From positions 3,534,001 through 3,598,000 of the forward strand of contig JAWQEG010000283.1 in the NCBI GenBank assembly GCA_033782935.1: a stretch of 64,000 nt of DNA, written 5' to 3'. This DNA comes from Petrolisthes cinctipes (taxonomy: Eukaryota; Arthropoda; Malacostraca; Decapoda; Porcellanidae). Position numbers and translations under genes: made by a program. Under the pieces are notes generated by a model, which saw only the letters and a list, made by a program, of their open reading frames with translations, searched no databases and had not been told where the DNA came from. This document shows, in pieces, positions 45,840 through 58,529 of the stretch (positions within the stretch are counted from its first letter, which is position 1; the number at the start of each line of letters is the position of its first letter).

Positions 45840-46200
45840 AATTATCGTTTTGTAGCAGTGTTGATAGATCCGGCTAGTTCACAGTATTTTGCCGCGGTCA
45901 TTTCCTGTACTTTATCACGGTTATTTCCCGGTAGTTTGCCCAGGTTAGGTCACGGTAGTTTGCCCAGGTTAGGTCACGGTAGTTTGCCCAGGTTAGGTTA
46001 CGGTAGTTTGCCCAGGTTAGGTCCCAGTAGTCAGCTGTGGTCTAGGTTAGGTTAGGTCAGGTCAGGCTAATTTCAAAATGCCCCATTTGAATATGCCCTA
46101 TCTTGGAAATGGGGCATTTGTGGAGGAAACCCCATAGAAGAATGGTCTAAATAAGTGGGTAATGAAGGTAGAAAAATCATACGCAATAACAGTAATTCTT
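45840..46200 (-). repeat. 24-bp-repeat element, copy b
   Basis: Inverse order of copy a: TTTTGTAGCAGTGTTGATAG, about five GTTTGCCCAGGTTAGGTCAC units, then CAAAATGCCCCATTTGAATA and a TACGCAATAACAGTAATTC end. Confidence 0.75.
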
Positions 46201-46261
46201 TCAATATTTACTGGCAAAAGTAATTTTGGTATTATTACAGAAGTACTGTATTCTTGGCTAG

Positions 46262-46520
46262 GGCCGCGCAGTGTTACCACATCCGGCTAGGTACTGGAAA
46301 TTTGCCCCGGTTACTATATGATAGTTTACACCAGTAATATCCTGGTAGTTTTCCCAGGTTAGGTCCCGGTAGTCTGCTGTGGTCTAAGTTAGGCCAGGTC
46401 AGTTTAGGTTAGACTAATTTCCAAATTATGTTTGTAAAACGGGGCATCTCCGAGAGAAACACTATAGATGAAAAGTGTCTTAGAATGGTCCAAAATAGTG
46501 GGTAATAATACTAAAATATA
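46262..46520 (-). repeat. 24-bp-repeat element, copy c
   Basis: CAGTGTTACCACATCCGGCT to GTGGGTAATAATAC, with only one clean repeat unit. Confidence 0.65.
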
Positions 46521-46565
46521 CAATACTGTATAGTCAACCCAGTACTTCTGTAAATTTACTGTCCA

Positions 46566-46735
46566 TTTTTCATTATGAGTCTGTCCTATTTCTCATTGAA
46601 GCATCTGTCAACCCTGTCCTTTTTTTCATTATGTGTGTCCTATTTCTTATTGAAGCATCTGTCAACCCTGTCCTTTTTTTCATTATGAGTCTGTCCTATT
46701 TCTCATTGAAGCATCTGTCAACCCAGCACTAGACA
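46566..46735 (+). repeat. Tandem repeat of about 55 bp, three units
   Basis: CATTATGAGTCTGTCCTATT and TGAAGCATCTGTCAACCC recur at about 46570, 46627 and 46681. Confidence 0.85.
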
Positions 46736-46909
46736 GACACATAGAGACACAAGAGTATATTATCACCCAAAGTGGACATTTTGTATAGTATTTACATATA
46801 CTGTATATTGTGGATATTGGACCAAGTCGGTAAATATCTACTCTATTGCCGGTTGGTATTACCATGGTTTTACCTTCTTTACCCACAAATTTATAACATT
46901 ATAAGACAA

Positions 46910-47240
46910 TTTTTGGTATTTATTGAAAGAATTGCTGTTTTGTAGCAGTGTTGCCAGATCCGTCTAGGTCCCAGTATTTTGCCTCGGGGTCATTTCCTGT
47001 ACTTTACTACAATTATTTCTCGTTAGTTTACCCAGGTTAGGTCCTGGTATATTGCCCAGGTTAGGTCACAATAGTCTGCTGTGGTCTAGATTAGGTTAGG
47101 TTAGGTAAGGTAAGGCTAATTTCAAAATACCCCATTTGAATATCTTGGAAATTTGTGGAGGAAATGCCATAGAAAAAAAAAGTCTTAGGATGGTCTAAAT
47201 AAGTGGGTAATGAAGGTAGAAAACCGTACGTGACAATGGC
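46910..47240 (-). repeat. 24-bp-repeat element, copy d
   Basis: TTTTGTAGCAGTGTTGCCAG to GAAGGTAGAAAACCGTACG, with two or three degenerate units. Confidence 0.7.
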
Positions 47241-47530
47241 AATACTTTCAATATTTACTCAATTTTCTTCGGAAATGCCCCATTTCATTTGGGCATTTGG
47301 AGATTATCCTGAGCTTACCTTACCTAATCTAGAACACAGCAGACTACTTGGACCTAACCTGGGCAAACAACCGGGACTAAACCTGGGCAAACTACTGGGA
47401 CCTAACCTGGGCAAACTACTGGGACCTAACCTGGGCAAACTACTGGGAAATAACCTTGGATAAGTACCAGAAAATGACTGTTGCAAAATACTGGGACCTA
47501 GCAACACTGCTACCAAACGGCAATAGTCTA
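47241..47530 (+). repeat. 24-bp-repeat element, copy e
   Basis: Adjacent and inverted to copy d, with four GGACCTAACCTGGGCAAACT units at about 47340-47450, then CTAGCAACACTGCTACCAAA. Confidence 0.75.
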
Positions 47531-47739
47531 GATAAATACTACCAAGTCTCTCTACATAAACCTATAAACTGAGTTGAATAAAGTTAATAAAGTATAAAAT
47601 AAAATATAATAAGATGAAGGCTTTGGATGGTTGAAATAATGTTAAAGTATATAATTTAAGTGCCGGGAAATCACTACCTGAGGTGAGTATATAATTATTA
47701 TTACATTACTGAACAAATAATAATAATTCATGGTATCTA

Positions 47740-48060
47740 TTTAGATTATTGCCATTTTGTAGCAGTGTTGCCAGATCCGGCTATGTCCCAGTATTTTGCA
47801 CCGGACAGGTCCTGGTACTTTATCTCGGTTATTTCCCAGTAGTTTGCCCAGGTTAGGTGCCGGTAGTTTGCCCAGATTAGGTCGCGGTAGTCTGCTGTTG
47901 TCTAGGTTAGGTTAAGTAAGGTCATGCTAATTTCAATTAAATATCTTGGAAATGGGGCATTTCCAAAGAAAATGCCATAGCAGAAAAGTGTCGTAGAATG
48001 GTATAAATTAGTGGGTAAAGAAGGTAAAAACATCATAATACCAACCGGCAATAGAGTAGA
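47740..48060 (-). repeat. 24-bp-repeat element, copy f
   Basis: TTTTGTAGCAGTGTTGCCAG, TAGTTTGCCCAGGTTAGGTG, then the AAATGGGGCATTTCC end. Confidence 0.7.
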
Positions 48061-48365
48061 TATTTATTTAATTCATAAATAGGATACATTGTGCATAACA
48101 TTACTGAATATATAAGTAATGTTACAAGTAGGTAATAGTATTAATCCATAATATTATATAATGATAAAATACAGTATTATTCAAGTGTCTGTCCATAATC
48201 ATTACCATCAATTCTGTTCTGTCAAATACATTTCTTAATACATGTACGTCAGTTCCTCATAGGTTATTTCCGTCACAAATGCATAGCTTTCATAATACAA
48301 CTACCCTTAATTGATTCCATTTTCCTGAACCCGCGGTGTGTACAGTTGCCATATTGGTGGGAACG

Positions 48366-48570
48366 GCCAATCAGTGTGCTTGATTAATGTGCCTCCATTT
48401 CAACAGCCAATCAGTGTGCTTGATTAATGCGCCTCCATTTCAACAACCAATCAGTGTGCTTGATTAATGTGCCTCCATTTCAACAGCCAATCAGTGTGCT
48501 TGATTAATGTGCCTCAATTTCAACAGCCAATCAGTGTGCTTGATTAATGTGCCTCCATTTCAACAGCCAA
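48366..48570 (+). repeat. 40-bp tandem repeat, five units
   Basis: GCCAATCAGTGTGCTTGATT plus AATGTGCCTCCATTTCAACA starts at 48366, 48406, 48446, 48486 and 48526. The reverse complement of the same unit fills 63797-64000. Confidence 0.95.
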
Positions 48571-50399
48571 CTATTGAATATCAGATTAAATTAACCTAAC
48601 CTAAATTAGAATCATGTGATAACTGTATCAAATGTGATGACTTTCACTTTACCGTATTCCATTAAATTAGAGCCAATTAATAAGCAAGTGATCAGATTCC
48701 TGAAGGGGCTTTTTATATTTTATTATGTACCCTACCAAACTAAAGTGCTAAACAGAGGTGTTTTTTTTTTTTTTTTACGAAGAATCAAGGTTCGAAGGTT
48801 TTTTATATGACATCTACAAACCTTTTATTTGAGGGTAAGAGATAAAATATTTCAGTTTAACAAAATGCAAATACAGTACAAATGAGTAGCAACAATTACC
48901 TTCCTATAGTACTGTAAGCAGGGTATATGAAAAAATACAGGACCAGTACAGTATAGGCAATGCCTTGAGAATTGTAGTTACATTTGTCGATACAAACTAC
49001 CATTAAGAAATCCATTAGAACTAATAAGATGTGTATACAATACTATAATTATAATTACCGTATACACAAATGTTGTATAACTGTATCAAAACTAACCTTG
49101 TGTTAAAATATCACCTAAGTTTAAGGCGAGATATTCTTTTTGGTGAATTAGAGTGCCTTTATTCCTCCAAAGTATGAGGGTTTAGTAGTACAGTTTATTG
49201 TATTATACAGTACAACTTCTACTGGTATAGTCTAATTACCATGTTATAGAGCTTTTTATATTTGTAATGTTATTTTGTGATTTCAGTGCAAGCATATAAA
49301 AATATGGGAATAAACTATAAGTACTTCTTAAAGGTAAAATTAACACTAAAAAATTACATACTGTATATGAGTAGCTGAGTGTTACAACTCGTCGAGCGCC
49401 ACGCCTAATTGCCTTTAAAGTATAGGTAATAATGTCACGCGTAAGGTAAACACGAATAATCTGTTCACCGTTACTTCACTTCATCAACTTGATATCACCA
49501 CACTATAACATATACTGTGGTATTTCAGACTTCATTAGAGGACAAATTTTCTTAGCTTTTAACTGATATATGCCAAAAAGTGTTCAGTTCTCTATTATGA
49601 ATGATATTACAGGTATAATAAATACGAGTGTTATGGAAAATGTGTGAAAAGTTATTCTCGTACTGAAATATTAGATTAAAATGGAGAATTGGTAAATAAT
49701 AATAAAATATACTATTTCGATTAAGAAACTACATTGTTTAAGCATTCTATGGGTATAGTTTAGATGTAGGTACGTTACAGAATAACTTTAAAACCTTTAA
49801 AAGAGTGAAATACTATCTAGCTGTGAGTGTGGTGTGGTGCGGTGCGGTGTGGCGCGGCTCGCTGGCGCCGGGCTGCCAAACGTACGATTCAACATATTGC
49901 TATTAACAGCCTCAGTATTAAACAGTAGTTGATTATGCATCTGATTTTGCTGGGTTAAACTGTTATGAATGAGTGATAAGCAGAGGAACTGCTGAGTCAT
50001 CATGCATCTATTACTCCACACGGGCAGGCAGACAGACAGATAGACACACAGCAAATTTTTTTTAACGCCTCGCCTCTCCTAGTCTCCTCCCTCCTCTTCC
50101 TTCTTCTGTACCCGGGTCCATCCTACTCACCCCACCTCTCTCCCACTCCTACCCTCCTCTGCCACCCACCCACTAAGGCTGGCCAAGAACCGTTAAATCT
50201 AGAACCGGTATTAACTAGTTGACAATGTTATAATATTATAATTGCTGTCTAATGTATTATATTGCTGTATTATAATAATACAATGAGAGAGAGAGAGAGA
50301 GAGTGTGTGTGTGTGTGAGTGTGCAAAGATGTTTACTTACTACCTAGGCTACTCCTCATACTAGCCTACTCACTCGAAAAAAAAAGGTGATGCAGTGTA
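48571..50399. other. AT-rich interval, no gene seen
   Basis: A T15 run lies at 48762-48776, a partial fold-back fragment (TTTTGGTGAATTAGAGTGCC) at about 49138-49175, and short GA/GT runs at 50284-50322. No frame longer than 85 codons is present and none looks coding. Confidence 0.6.
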
Positions 50400-50725
50400 A
50401 ATGAATTACCGTTATTGGGTACGGTTTTTCTACCTTCATTACCTACTTATTTAGACCATTCTAAGACTATTTTCTTCTATAGCATTTTCTCCGCAAATGC
50501 CCCATTTACAAGATAGGGCATATTCAAATGGGGCATTTGACCTTACCTGACCTCACCTAACCTAACCTAGACCGCATCAGACCACCGGGACCTAACCTGG
50601 GCAAACTACCGGGAAATAACCGTGGTAAAGTACAGAAAATGACCGGTGCAAAATACTGGGACCTAGCCGGATCTGGCAACACTGCTACAAAACGGTAATT
50701 CTTTCAATAAATACCGACCTTTCCC
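50400..50725 (+). repeat. 24-bp-repeat element, copy g
   Basis: TTATTGGGTACGGTTTTTCT to CTGCTACAAAACGGTAATTC, with two units. It abuts the inverted hAT duplication at AAATACCGACC|TTTCCC. Confidence 0.75.
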
Positions 50726-50931
50726 TATTATTACAACTTAATCAACTGTATACCTTTACTACCATATTAATAAACATAATACCTTTCCAAACAACCTTCT
50801 ACAATTCATATATCACAAACATAAGTAACAAGCACCACAAAAGTAGGCAATCATGCAGCCACGTACCAAATTAATGTCCAACAGTGAGCCTGCTGGCTCA
50901 GCCACCGTGGTTTGGGTTGGTTAGGAGGCCA

Positions 50932-52368
50932 CAGTGTTACCAAATCGTCACCATGAAATTATGCTAAACTTGCTGTGAAAATATGCTAACTATGCCCAAA
51001 ATATGCTAAATGTAATATTAATTTATGCTACAATTATGCTAACTTATTATTATCTAAACATATTACACTGAGTGATACATTAACACAACAATATATGTCA
51101 CTTAACATATTTTAATTGAAAATGTATATAACTCTTAAATGAATGTACAGTACAACATAAAAAATCATATATTATACTATGGCTTTCATTACAGTACTTC
51201 AGTTGCCTATTGGTTTTATTGGTGCCATTGAGGGTATATTTTCTTACCCATTGCTTTTATCATTTCTTTCGATGACTCAAATTTCACACACTCGCTTTTC
51301 TTATGCCTTCTCCACTCACGATTTCATTGGTCATACTGCTGTTCTTGAGCCTGTTTTGATTCTCTGTTTTTTTCAAGTTCACTAAGGAAAATATTCTCTC
51401 ACAGTCTGCATTAGATACTGGTATGGTTAATAATGCTTTAGCAAGTTTGGAGATTAGTGGGTATTTCCCTGTGTGACATATTTTTGACCAAAACAATTCA
51501 GTATCAATGACAGCATTCTGTGAGCGAATATTCTCTGCATCATCACATATCATTAGACACCTCCATTCATCTTCCCCCTTTTGTTCACATTCCTCTCTAA
51601 CAATTCCAGGAATCTTGGCCGTGATATTTGCAACAGACATATTACTTCCACGTATAATTTCCTCAGGATCAAGGAAAGAACAGATATCAGAGAGAACTGT
51701 GTCACTGAGAGGTAAGCGCTGCTGAAGCTGAACTTCCAGCTCTACCAGAAATTTAAGCAACCGCTCAAACATTTGATTGGTATTCTGCATGTCCCTCTTA
51801 CTGGCTGTTGTATCCAGTAGGAGTCTTGCAAACTTAATACCTCCATAGATTTTGTTAGCTGGTAAATGGTAGGTCTGGTACTTTGGATCTATTTGTACCA
51901 CTTGACTGACTGGTTCCTTGAGAGTACAGGGTTTGAAGAAACAACTGAGGACCTGAACATAGAGCTGACGTGAGGCCTTTACTACACGATGTACCATGGA
52001 GTGAGAACTTTGGAAGATAGTACTAAATTTATCAGTCAGTGATAGAACGTACTCCAAGAACTGAAAGTACAGATGGGTTTGAAAACTTAGTGTAGAGAAA
52101 GTTAGAAGAAAACAATCGGTATTCAGTGTGGGCTAGCTGAAAGTACGCCATATGCAAAACATTCCACTGTTCTAGGATCCTAGTAACACATGCACTTAGC
52201 GAGAGCCAACGAACGTCATTTAATTTCAGAATTATGTGTTGCTGAGCTTGCATAAACTCCTGAAAGTCTTTGAGGTCACGAAGCCTCTTACTGAAGTGAC
52301 TGAAATAGGAGTTACATTCTCGTAATACTTGTTCAAGAAGCTTTGGAAACAGTTTAGTTGAATGACTA
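50932..52368 (-). mobile_element. hAT copy 2, inverted and truncated
   Basis: The terminus CAGTGTTACCAAATCGTCAC is at 50932. The transposase C-terminal half is at 51284-52253. The element is cut at about 52368 by the (TATC)n tail of a minus-strand non-LTR element. Its flank outside the terminus matches the right flank of copy 1, so the pair is a duplication of a locus rather than two independent insertions. Confidence 0.85.
51284..52253 (-). pseudogene. hAT transposase C-terminal half, copy 2
   Basis: The 257-codon frame from 52057 reads MEYVLSLTDKFSTIFQSSHS to the hATC motif LTIPVSNADCERIFSLVNLK. Here the SNADCERIFS core is intact, whereas copy 1 has SKRICERIFS. Upstream, 52032-52253 gives RWLSLSACVTRILEQW in another frame. 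The N-terminal half is absent. Confidence 0.8.
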
Positions 52369-53499
52369 ATGAATCTGTCTATCTATCTATCTCTAGCTCT
52401 GACGCCTCGTTCCCTCCGGGAACTCTTCCCAAGGGTGGCCACGCAGAAGTGCCTCCAGTTCTCCCTGTTCCAACACTCCCTCCTTACTTGGTCAAGCCTT
52501 CCTCTAACCCTCATGTTTCTCTCCTATACATACTCTTCCACTCTGTTCTGCCATCTAACCGGAGGTCTGCCTCTCACACCAGGTCCCACAACTTCACTTC
52601 CATACACCTTCTTTACAAACTCCTCACCTTGCATTCTCTCTACATGTCCAAACCAACTCTATGTATCACGCTTCACTCTCTCAACCACTCCACACTCAAT
52701 ACCAATGGCCTTCTCACTCATACCACACCACTCATACACACTCTTATTACTTTCTCCATCCCACCTTGTAAGTCCACATGCTCCTCTCAAGTAACTCATT
52801 TCCACAGCACCTATTCTAGACTGATGAGCCCTACTCCATGTCCACGTCTCCAACGCATATGTCAGTGTTGGCAGGATTATACCGTTTCGTAGTCCCCTTT
52901 TCACCTTCAGTTTCCTTCGTTTACACACAGACTGAAATTCGTCCACCACTTTCTGAAACTCCCTTTCACTCTCAGCCATCAACACAGTGTCATCTGCAAA
53001 TAAACTTTCCACCAAGGACCAATTTACTTCATTCAGCCTCAACTTCACCCCCAGACCATTCACTTTGGCTTTCATCTCTCTCATACAACCATCCATATAT
53101 ATATTGAATAGCCATGGTGGCATAACACATCCCTGTCTCAGCCCTACACTAATATTAAAACTCTCACTTAGATCACCCTCTACCCGTACACATGCTTTTG
53201 CACCTGCATAGAAGGTTTCAATGCCTTTCAGCAAAGATCCCCCCAACACCATAAATTCTCAACACCTCTGTCATAGCTCTCCTATCCACCCTGTCGTATG
53301 CCTTCTCCAAGTCAATGAATGCAGCATACAACTTACTGCCCTACCCAATATATTTCTTCACCATTGATTTTAATGAAAATATCTGGTCCACACATCCTCT
53401 ACCCTTTCTGAACCCTCCCTGTTCCTCACTAACTTTATTCCCTGTTACTTCAATCAGTCTCTCAGTAAGAACCTTCCCATACACCTACCCCGGTACACT

Positions 53500-53530
<31 letters not shown>

Positions 53531-54860
53531 TACCTGACACTGGACATCGGCTTAATCAAGCCCGTTACCGTGGCCCAGGTCAACTGCTGCTCACACGCAC
53601 ACGTCACGACTTCCGAACTGGTACCCAGCCACAGAGGTAGGGAAGTGAGGGTAATTCCCAAATACTGCAGCTGTTATGGTACCAGCGAGGGTGTTTTACG
53701 ACGTTCGGTGGCCTTATAGTTAGTGCCTAACACTCAAATCGGAAGAGTAAATATTCTCAGGCCCTCACCTGAGAGGATCGAACTCCCGACCTCTAGGATA
53801 TGAGTCCAGACCACTAACCACTCGGCCACCTCCCCTCTAAGCCTCACTAAGAAGGCTTATTCCCCTATAGCTATCACACTCATCCTTACTCCCTTTACCT
53901 TTGTACAGAGGCACAATTATGGCTCTCCTCCAATCCTCTGGCACCTATCCCTGCCTGCAGGCCAATGTACATATAAGCAACATTCACTCCACCACTACCT
54001 GCCCCCCACACTTTAACATTTCAGCAGTTATCCCATCCACCCCCTGTGTCTTTCCCATCTTCAACTTTCCTATTGCTTTCCTAACCTCTTCTCTTCCTAA
54101 TTCTCCCTGTACATCCTGTCACCTACCACTTGCCTCCATCCCCATGCATGTCACCACCGCCTCCCCTCCCATCCCCTTATTCAACAGACCATCAAAATGC
54201 CAAATCACACTTCTTTCACTTCCTTACTTCCGCTCACAGTAACTCCATCCTCTCTCTTCTTTCTCACGCTACCAGACATTCTTTCTCCTCGTTCTCTTTT
54301 AACCTCCTTCCAGAATAATTTCTTATATTCCTTAAACTTCTTACTGAGTTTCCTACCAAACTCCTCATCCACTCTCCTTTTACTCTCACTCACCATCCTT
54401 TTCACTTGCCTCTTACAAACATTATATTCTCTCTTCCACCTCTGTTTCACTTCCACTGTAATGTTCTCCTATATGTCTTCCTTTTCTTCTCTACTGCATC
54501 TTACCACTTGCCACACTATCCTTGTTCCCTTCCTTCCATGTCTGTCCATTCGCTTCCACACCCTCCCAGACACCAACAATGCACACCCTTCCTTTCCTCT
54601 CCCCTTACTCTTTTCATCCATGCCAGTCCATATCATGCCTCCCTCCATTCCTTCCCACAACTTACTCTTTCCTCCATCCCTACACTCTTCCACCCCTCCA
54701 TCCTTTCATATGGGTTTCCGATACTCCACACACATCTATCTTACTCTTTCTGAAACATTCCATAATCTCTCTCCTTTTCACCTCATTTACCATTTCATTC
54801 ACATTAATTGCTACCACTCTCAGACATTCTTCCTCTTTCCTGCCCCAACAGGGCAGACTG
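52369..54860 (-). pseudogene. Third non-LTR retrotransposon (linker and RT), minus strand
   Basis: The 3' tail is (GATA)n on the minus strand (52375-52393). Upstream comes the RT: AAFIDLEKAYDRVDRRAMTE, GLRQGCVMPPWLFN, SLFADDTVLMAESEREFQ (the catalytic FADD), and a C-terminal NKSVYEWCGMSEKA segment. Before it are KRRVDEEFGRKLSKKFKEYK and LFWKEVKRERGER (linker after the endonuclease). The endonuclease itself is not readable. A SINE sits between ISLLSVPG-type codons. This is a common decapod LINE type. Confidence 0.8.
53501..53844 (-). mobile_element. tRNA-derived SINE with target duplication CACTA
   Basis: CACTA is at 53496-53500 and 53845-53849. On the minus strand the head has a perfect A box TGGCCGAGTGG (53828-53818) and B box GAGTTCGATCC (53785-53775), and the tail is an AT run (53505-53530). 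Removing it rejoins the LINE frame. Confidence 0.88.
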
Positions 54861-57375
54861 GAGACTAGCCGCAGCTATCCACCTCCCCATTGGGGAGCCA
54901 CTGGTGGCTGGCAAGGCCAACGCAGTGCTCATTCCCAGAGGGACATGGGCCTTCAAGATTGTCAAGCTTTTCTTTTTTATACACCAAATAATAATAAGAC
55001 AGAACTAAGAAAAAAATTGCACAGTTTACACTTTAAAAAATCATTATGATTTAAAAATAATTTTGTCACCAAAAATATTAAAAAGGAAATTAAAACCTAT
55101 ATGTGGGGAAACCTAATGAGCCCCCACACAGCCTCCCCCTTTGGCCTCACCTCCAGCCTAACCTTTTGGAGGAGGGGTAGGTCACCAAGGTGCTTTTAAA
55201 CTTCCCAATGCTTGATGGTAGCCAGTGCGCAATGGCCGCACCTCTGAACCTCATTGGTTATGATACTGCCACTGCGCAAAGGTTGCTCAGTGTCTGTCTG
55301 TCTTTCTTACTATTCTGTCTTTCTCTTACTATTTCTCATTCCTTCTGGGTAGCTGACGAGATTGCCCAAGTGAATAGCACAACAAGGAAGACTACAGACG
55401 GTGGGTTTGTTGGCCCAGGGGTACATGCCCGTGAAACAGCAGTCCCCTCGTCTGTTGCCTTCAAAGAAACAGATCTCAGTATCACCCTGACTCCCATTTA
55501 GGGGTCTGAGCACCACTCTGCATCCAGCCTTAATTAGGACAGCAACCTCTTTCTCTCGCCTGCCTGCCTGCTGCTCTCCCTGCTTTGCTATGCTCACCTC
55601 TACTGCAACTCACCAGCAGCACAGCTCTCTACAAGTCTACCTCGTGTGTGCTCACCTCTCTACCATGTGCTCCTTCTTCCTACTGCCCTGGTCCTGGAGT
55701 GATATTACTTGTACTACCACACAATAAATTACTGTACTGTGTACCCTGTGAGTTTGAACACCCTTTAACAACTAGTAACAGTTACTCTTGTTACAATATT
55801 ATATTTTAATGGTGTTTTTATGGTAAGGGTTCTTCATTATTATCACAAAGATTTATTCTAGGTGGTTCACGAATAACATTGATATATTAATTGAGGTAAA
55901 AAGTTAAGTTGCTGATAATTACCCTTTGTTATGTATTTCTTTACTTATTTCTTATTACTTATTATTACTTATGGGGTAAAATGTTGAAAGAAGAGATGCG
56001 GATGCTTACTGTGTTATTTCTTGGCAATTATCAAGTATATTGCCATTTTCTATTATGATGTTTTTACCTTCTTTACCCACTAAGGCCCCATTCACACCGA
56101 GGCCGGAACCAGACATATTCTGATGTCAAAAGTCACACGACATACGATATGTGATGCAAGGTGTCTGATGCAAATCCCCCTCCAGAAAAGTAGTGGCAAC
56201 ACTACTACAAAATGGCAGTATACTAGATAAATATCATTTTCTCTTTTCTTATAATTATCATTATTATTATACTCCTTATTGATAATATTGTCCCATACAT
56301 ACATAAACAATATTCACTGATAGAATTACAAGCATCATATGGATATCAATCATGCTTTCTAACGTGTCTTGGGTTTTGTTTGGAAGAAGGAAGTAAACAT
56401 AGGAATGATAGATGCCAACTTTTGTATGAATGGTGTAATAAAGTTGAAAGAAGTAATTAAATGGGTGTGGTTTCGAAGGTACTGTCACATATCCATACCA
56501 TATACTGTTACCGTTTACATTAGAGACAATACACGTACAGATCTCCTTATCTGCTCTAGTTATCTTCAAGAATTATTTCTTGATTCTCTCTGGAGCAAGG
56601 GATTTCAATTACATTTTTGTTTGTCTGGTGTCTGTGTCAGCACCTGGCTGGCTCCTGTTCAACAGGTTGGCTGCGAGAGGGTTGTATGGCTTTCTATATT
56701 ATTGTGTATTTTTATATTATATTCAAGTTAGGATAATTGTGTAACTATTTTAGATTTTGTATTTGTTGAGTTGTTGTAACTGTTCTGGGTTGTTAACACT
56801 TGTTTTCCTCAGTATTGTTGGGTCATTTTGTGTATTATTATTTGTATACGGAGTGATAGGCAATGGTCACTAATATTTACTAAACTGGAACATGTTCTAG
56901 ATTATCCTGAAATTAATGGGACTTGGGTTACTACATATTAAATATATTGTTAATATTTTAACTTTAATTGTATACATTTCCTCCAACTATTCTTGTGGTT
57001 CTTAAAACATAAAAGACTTGGTTGTAAGTTTACAGACATAACTTGAGGCACAACCGAGTCACAACACACTGTATGGGCAATATAGTTAAATTAACAAAAA
57101 AAATAAAATTCAAAGAAAGGCTATTCTATAAAATTACCACTACAACAGTATAGTAGGGTCTAGTGACCTTAAGGAATATGTTTAGACCTACATACTACAG
57201 AGAACAAAACTAAAGACACAGGTACAACACAGTCTCATCTTTACCACAGTACACACTCAACACAATGAATATAAATTCCCATGTAACCTTTTGTAATCAC
57301 AGTGCAGACTAAACCAAGGTGCCAATTGTACTGACCCACTTAACTATGATAGAATTAATTCTAATTTATTTTTAG
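54861..57375. other. Mostly unassigned; possible LTR remnant
   Basis: About 55380-55797 ends with CACAATAAATTACTGTACTG and CTTGTTACAATAT, resembling the end of an LTR, but no partner was found. 56040-56230 contains a worn piece of the 24-bp-repeat element (GGCAACACTACTACAAAATG). Other frames here look random. Confidence 0.4.
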
Positions 57376-57609
57376 GTATCCCTGACTTACAGCCAAAAAA
57401 TGATCAAAGGATCATCTGCTATCTATGTAGTGAAGGGCTGGGGTGAACAACATCCAGGGTTGTCATGGAATCCAGAGTGTAAAGTCTTCCCTCATACTGT
57501 ACTCATATTACCACTAAGCCACAAAGAACCAAACCATGATGACTGGATATTACTACATAAAGTCTGTCACGGCTGGCTCAGTTCACTCTCATTCAAACAA
57601 AAACACTAA
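57376..57609 (+). CDS. Orphan terminal exon, unrecognised protein
   Basis: After TTATTTTTAG the frame reads VSLTYSQKMIKGSSAIYVVK, then WNPECKVFPHTVLILPLSHK and ends SLSFKQKH-stop. The open stretch of 78 codons, the good acceptor and the balanced composition suggest coding, but no upstream exon or known domain was found. It may be part of a gene beginning elsewhere or chance. Confidence 0.25.
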   Translation, partial: VSLTYSQKMIKGSSAIYVVKGWGEQHPGLSWNPECKVFPHTVLILPLSHKEPNHDDWILLHKVCHGWLSSLSFKQKH

Positions 57610-58529
57610 CCTTACTCAGTTATGAACACTCTTTTGGCACATTGGCTTTGACTACTATAGGCTTAAATCCTCAACAACCAAACAAACAGTCTACATAGTA
57701 AAACACAATTACAAATTAAATATCTTCAAAATATTGTGAAATATTCTAAAACATCATAATACAATTTCTCAACAACACATTAGTTACCACCACAAGATTA
57801 CCTTAAGTTGGGACCAAGTATGTCTCCCCACAGAGTCAATTTATCTTTTATAACCTATAACCTAGTCAGTGCCATATATACATGAGGATATGCAGTAACA
57901 GTGAATATTGGAACACTGTAGTAGCCTTGGTTTTCAGTTTTGGTCTATACAGTATCACTATTCCAATAGGTCATGCAGGAGTCACAGTGAGTGCAGTAGA
58001 TGCTGAATTTCATCTTGTTGATTTATTCATTTCTGTCATATATTTATCTTTATCAAAATACTTGTGAAAAGTAGTAGAACCACTCCTATCTCTCTGGGTA
58101 CACCCATACACTGAACATGCCGGCATTGTTAAATAAAAAGGTTAAGAATGTTATGGGTCAATGCAGGTATGAGTTGAGTTGATATTTGTTTTGAGTCAAA
58201 GGAGGGAGGGGAGACAACGGACCAATAGTGTGTTGGCTTCACTTGTGTGATGTCATGATGCCTCCTCTTTATTATACCTCCATGATCAGTAATACTACTG
58301 CTACCTGCTATAGTACCAATACCACACTTTAATCCATTTGATGATGAAATGTTAACCTGACACACATTATAATATAAATTATATAATACCAATATATAAT
58401 TGCTTAGTACCAATACCACTACCTGCTATAGTACCAATACCACACTTTAATCCATTTGATGATGAAATGTCAACCTGACACACAACATCACACTCAGGTT
58501 TTTGTCTTGTGGTTCACAATGTGTCTTTT

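Noticed and set aside
54197..54868. 223-codon plus ORF of Ser/Leu/Pro/Phe
   Set aside because: It is antisense to the non-LTR linker region on the minus strand, where the recognisable motifs lie.
56369..56731. 120-codon plus ORF
   Set aside because: It has no splice context, no domain and no compositional sign of coding; the opposite strand is open as well.
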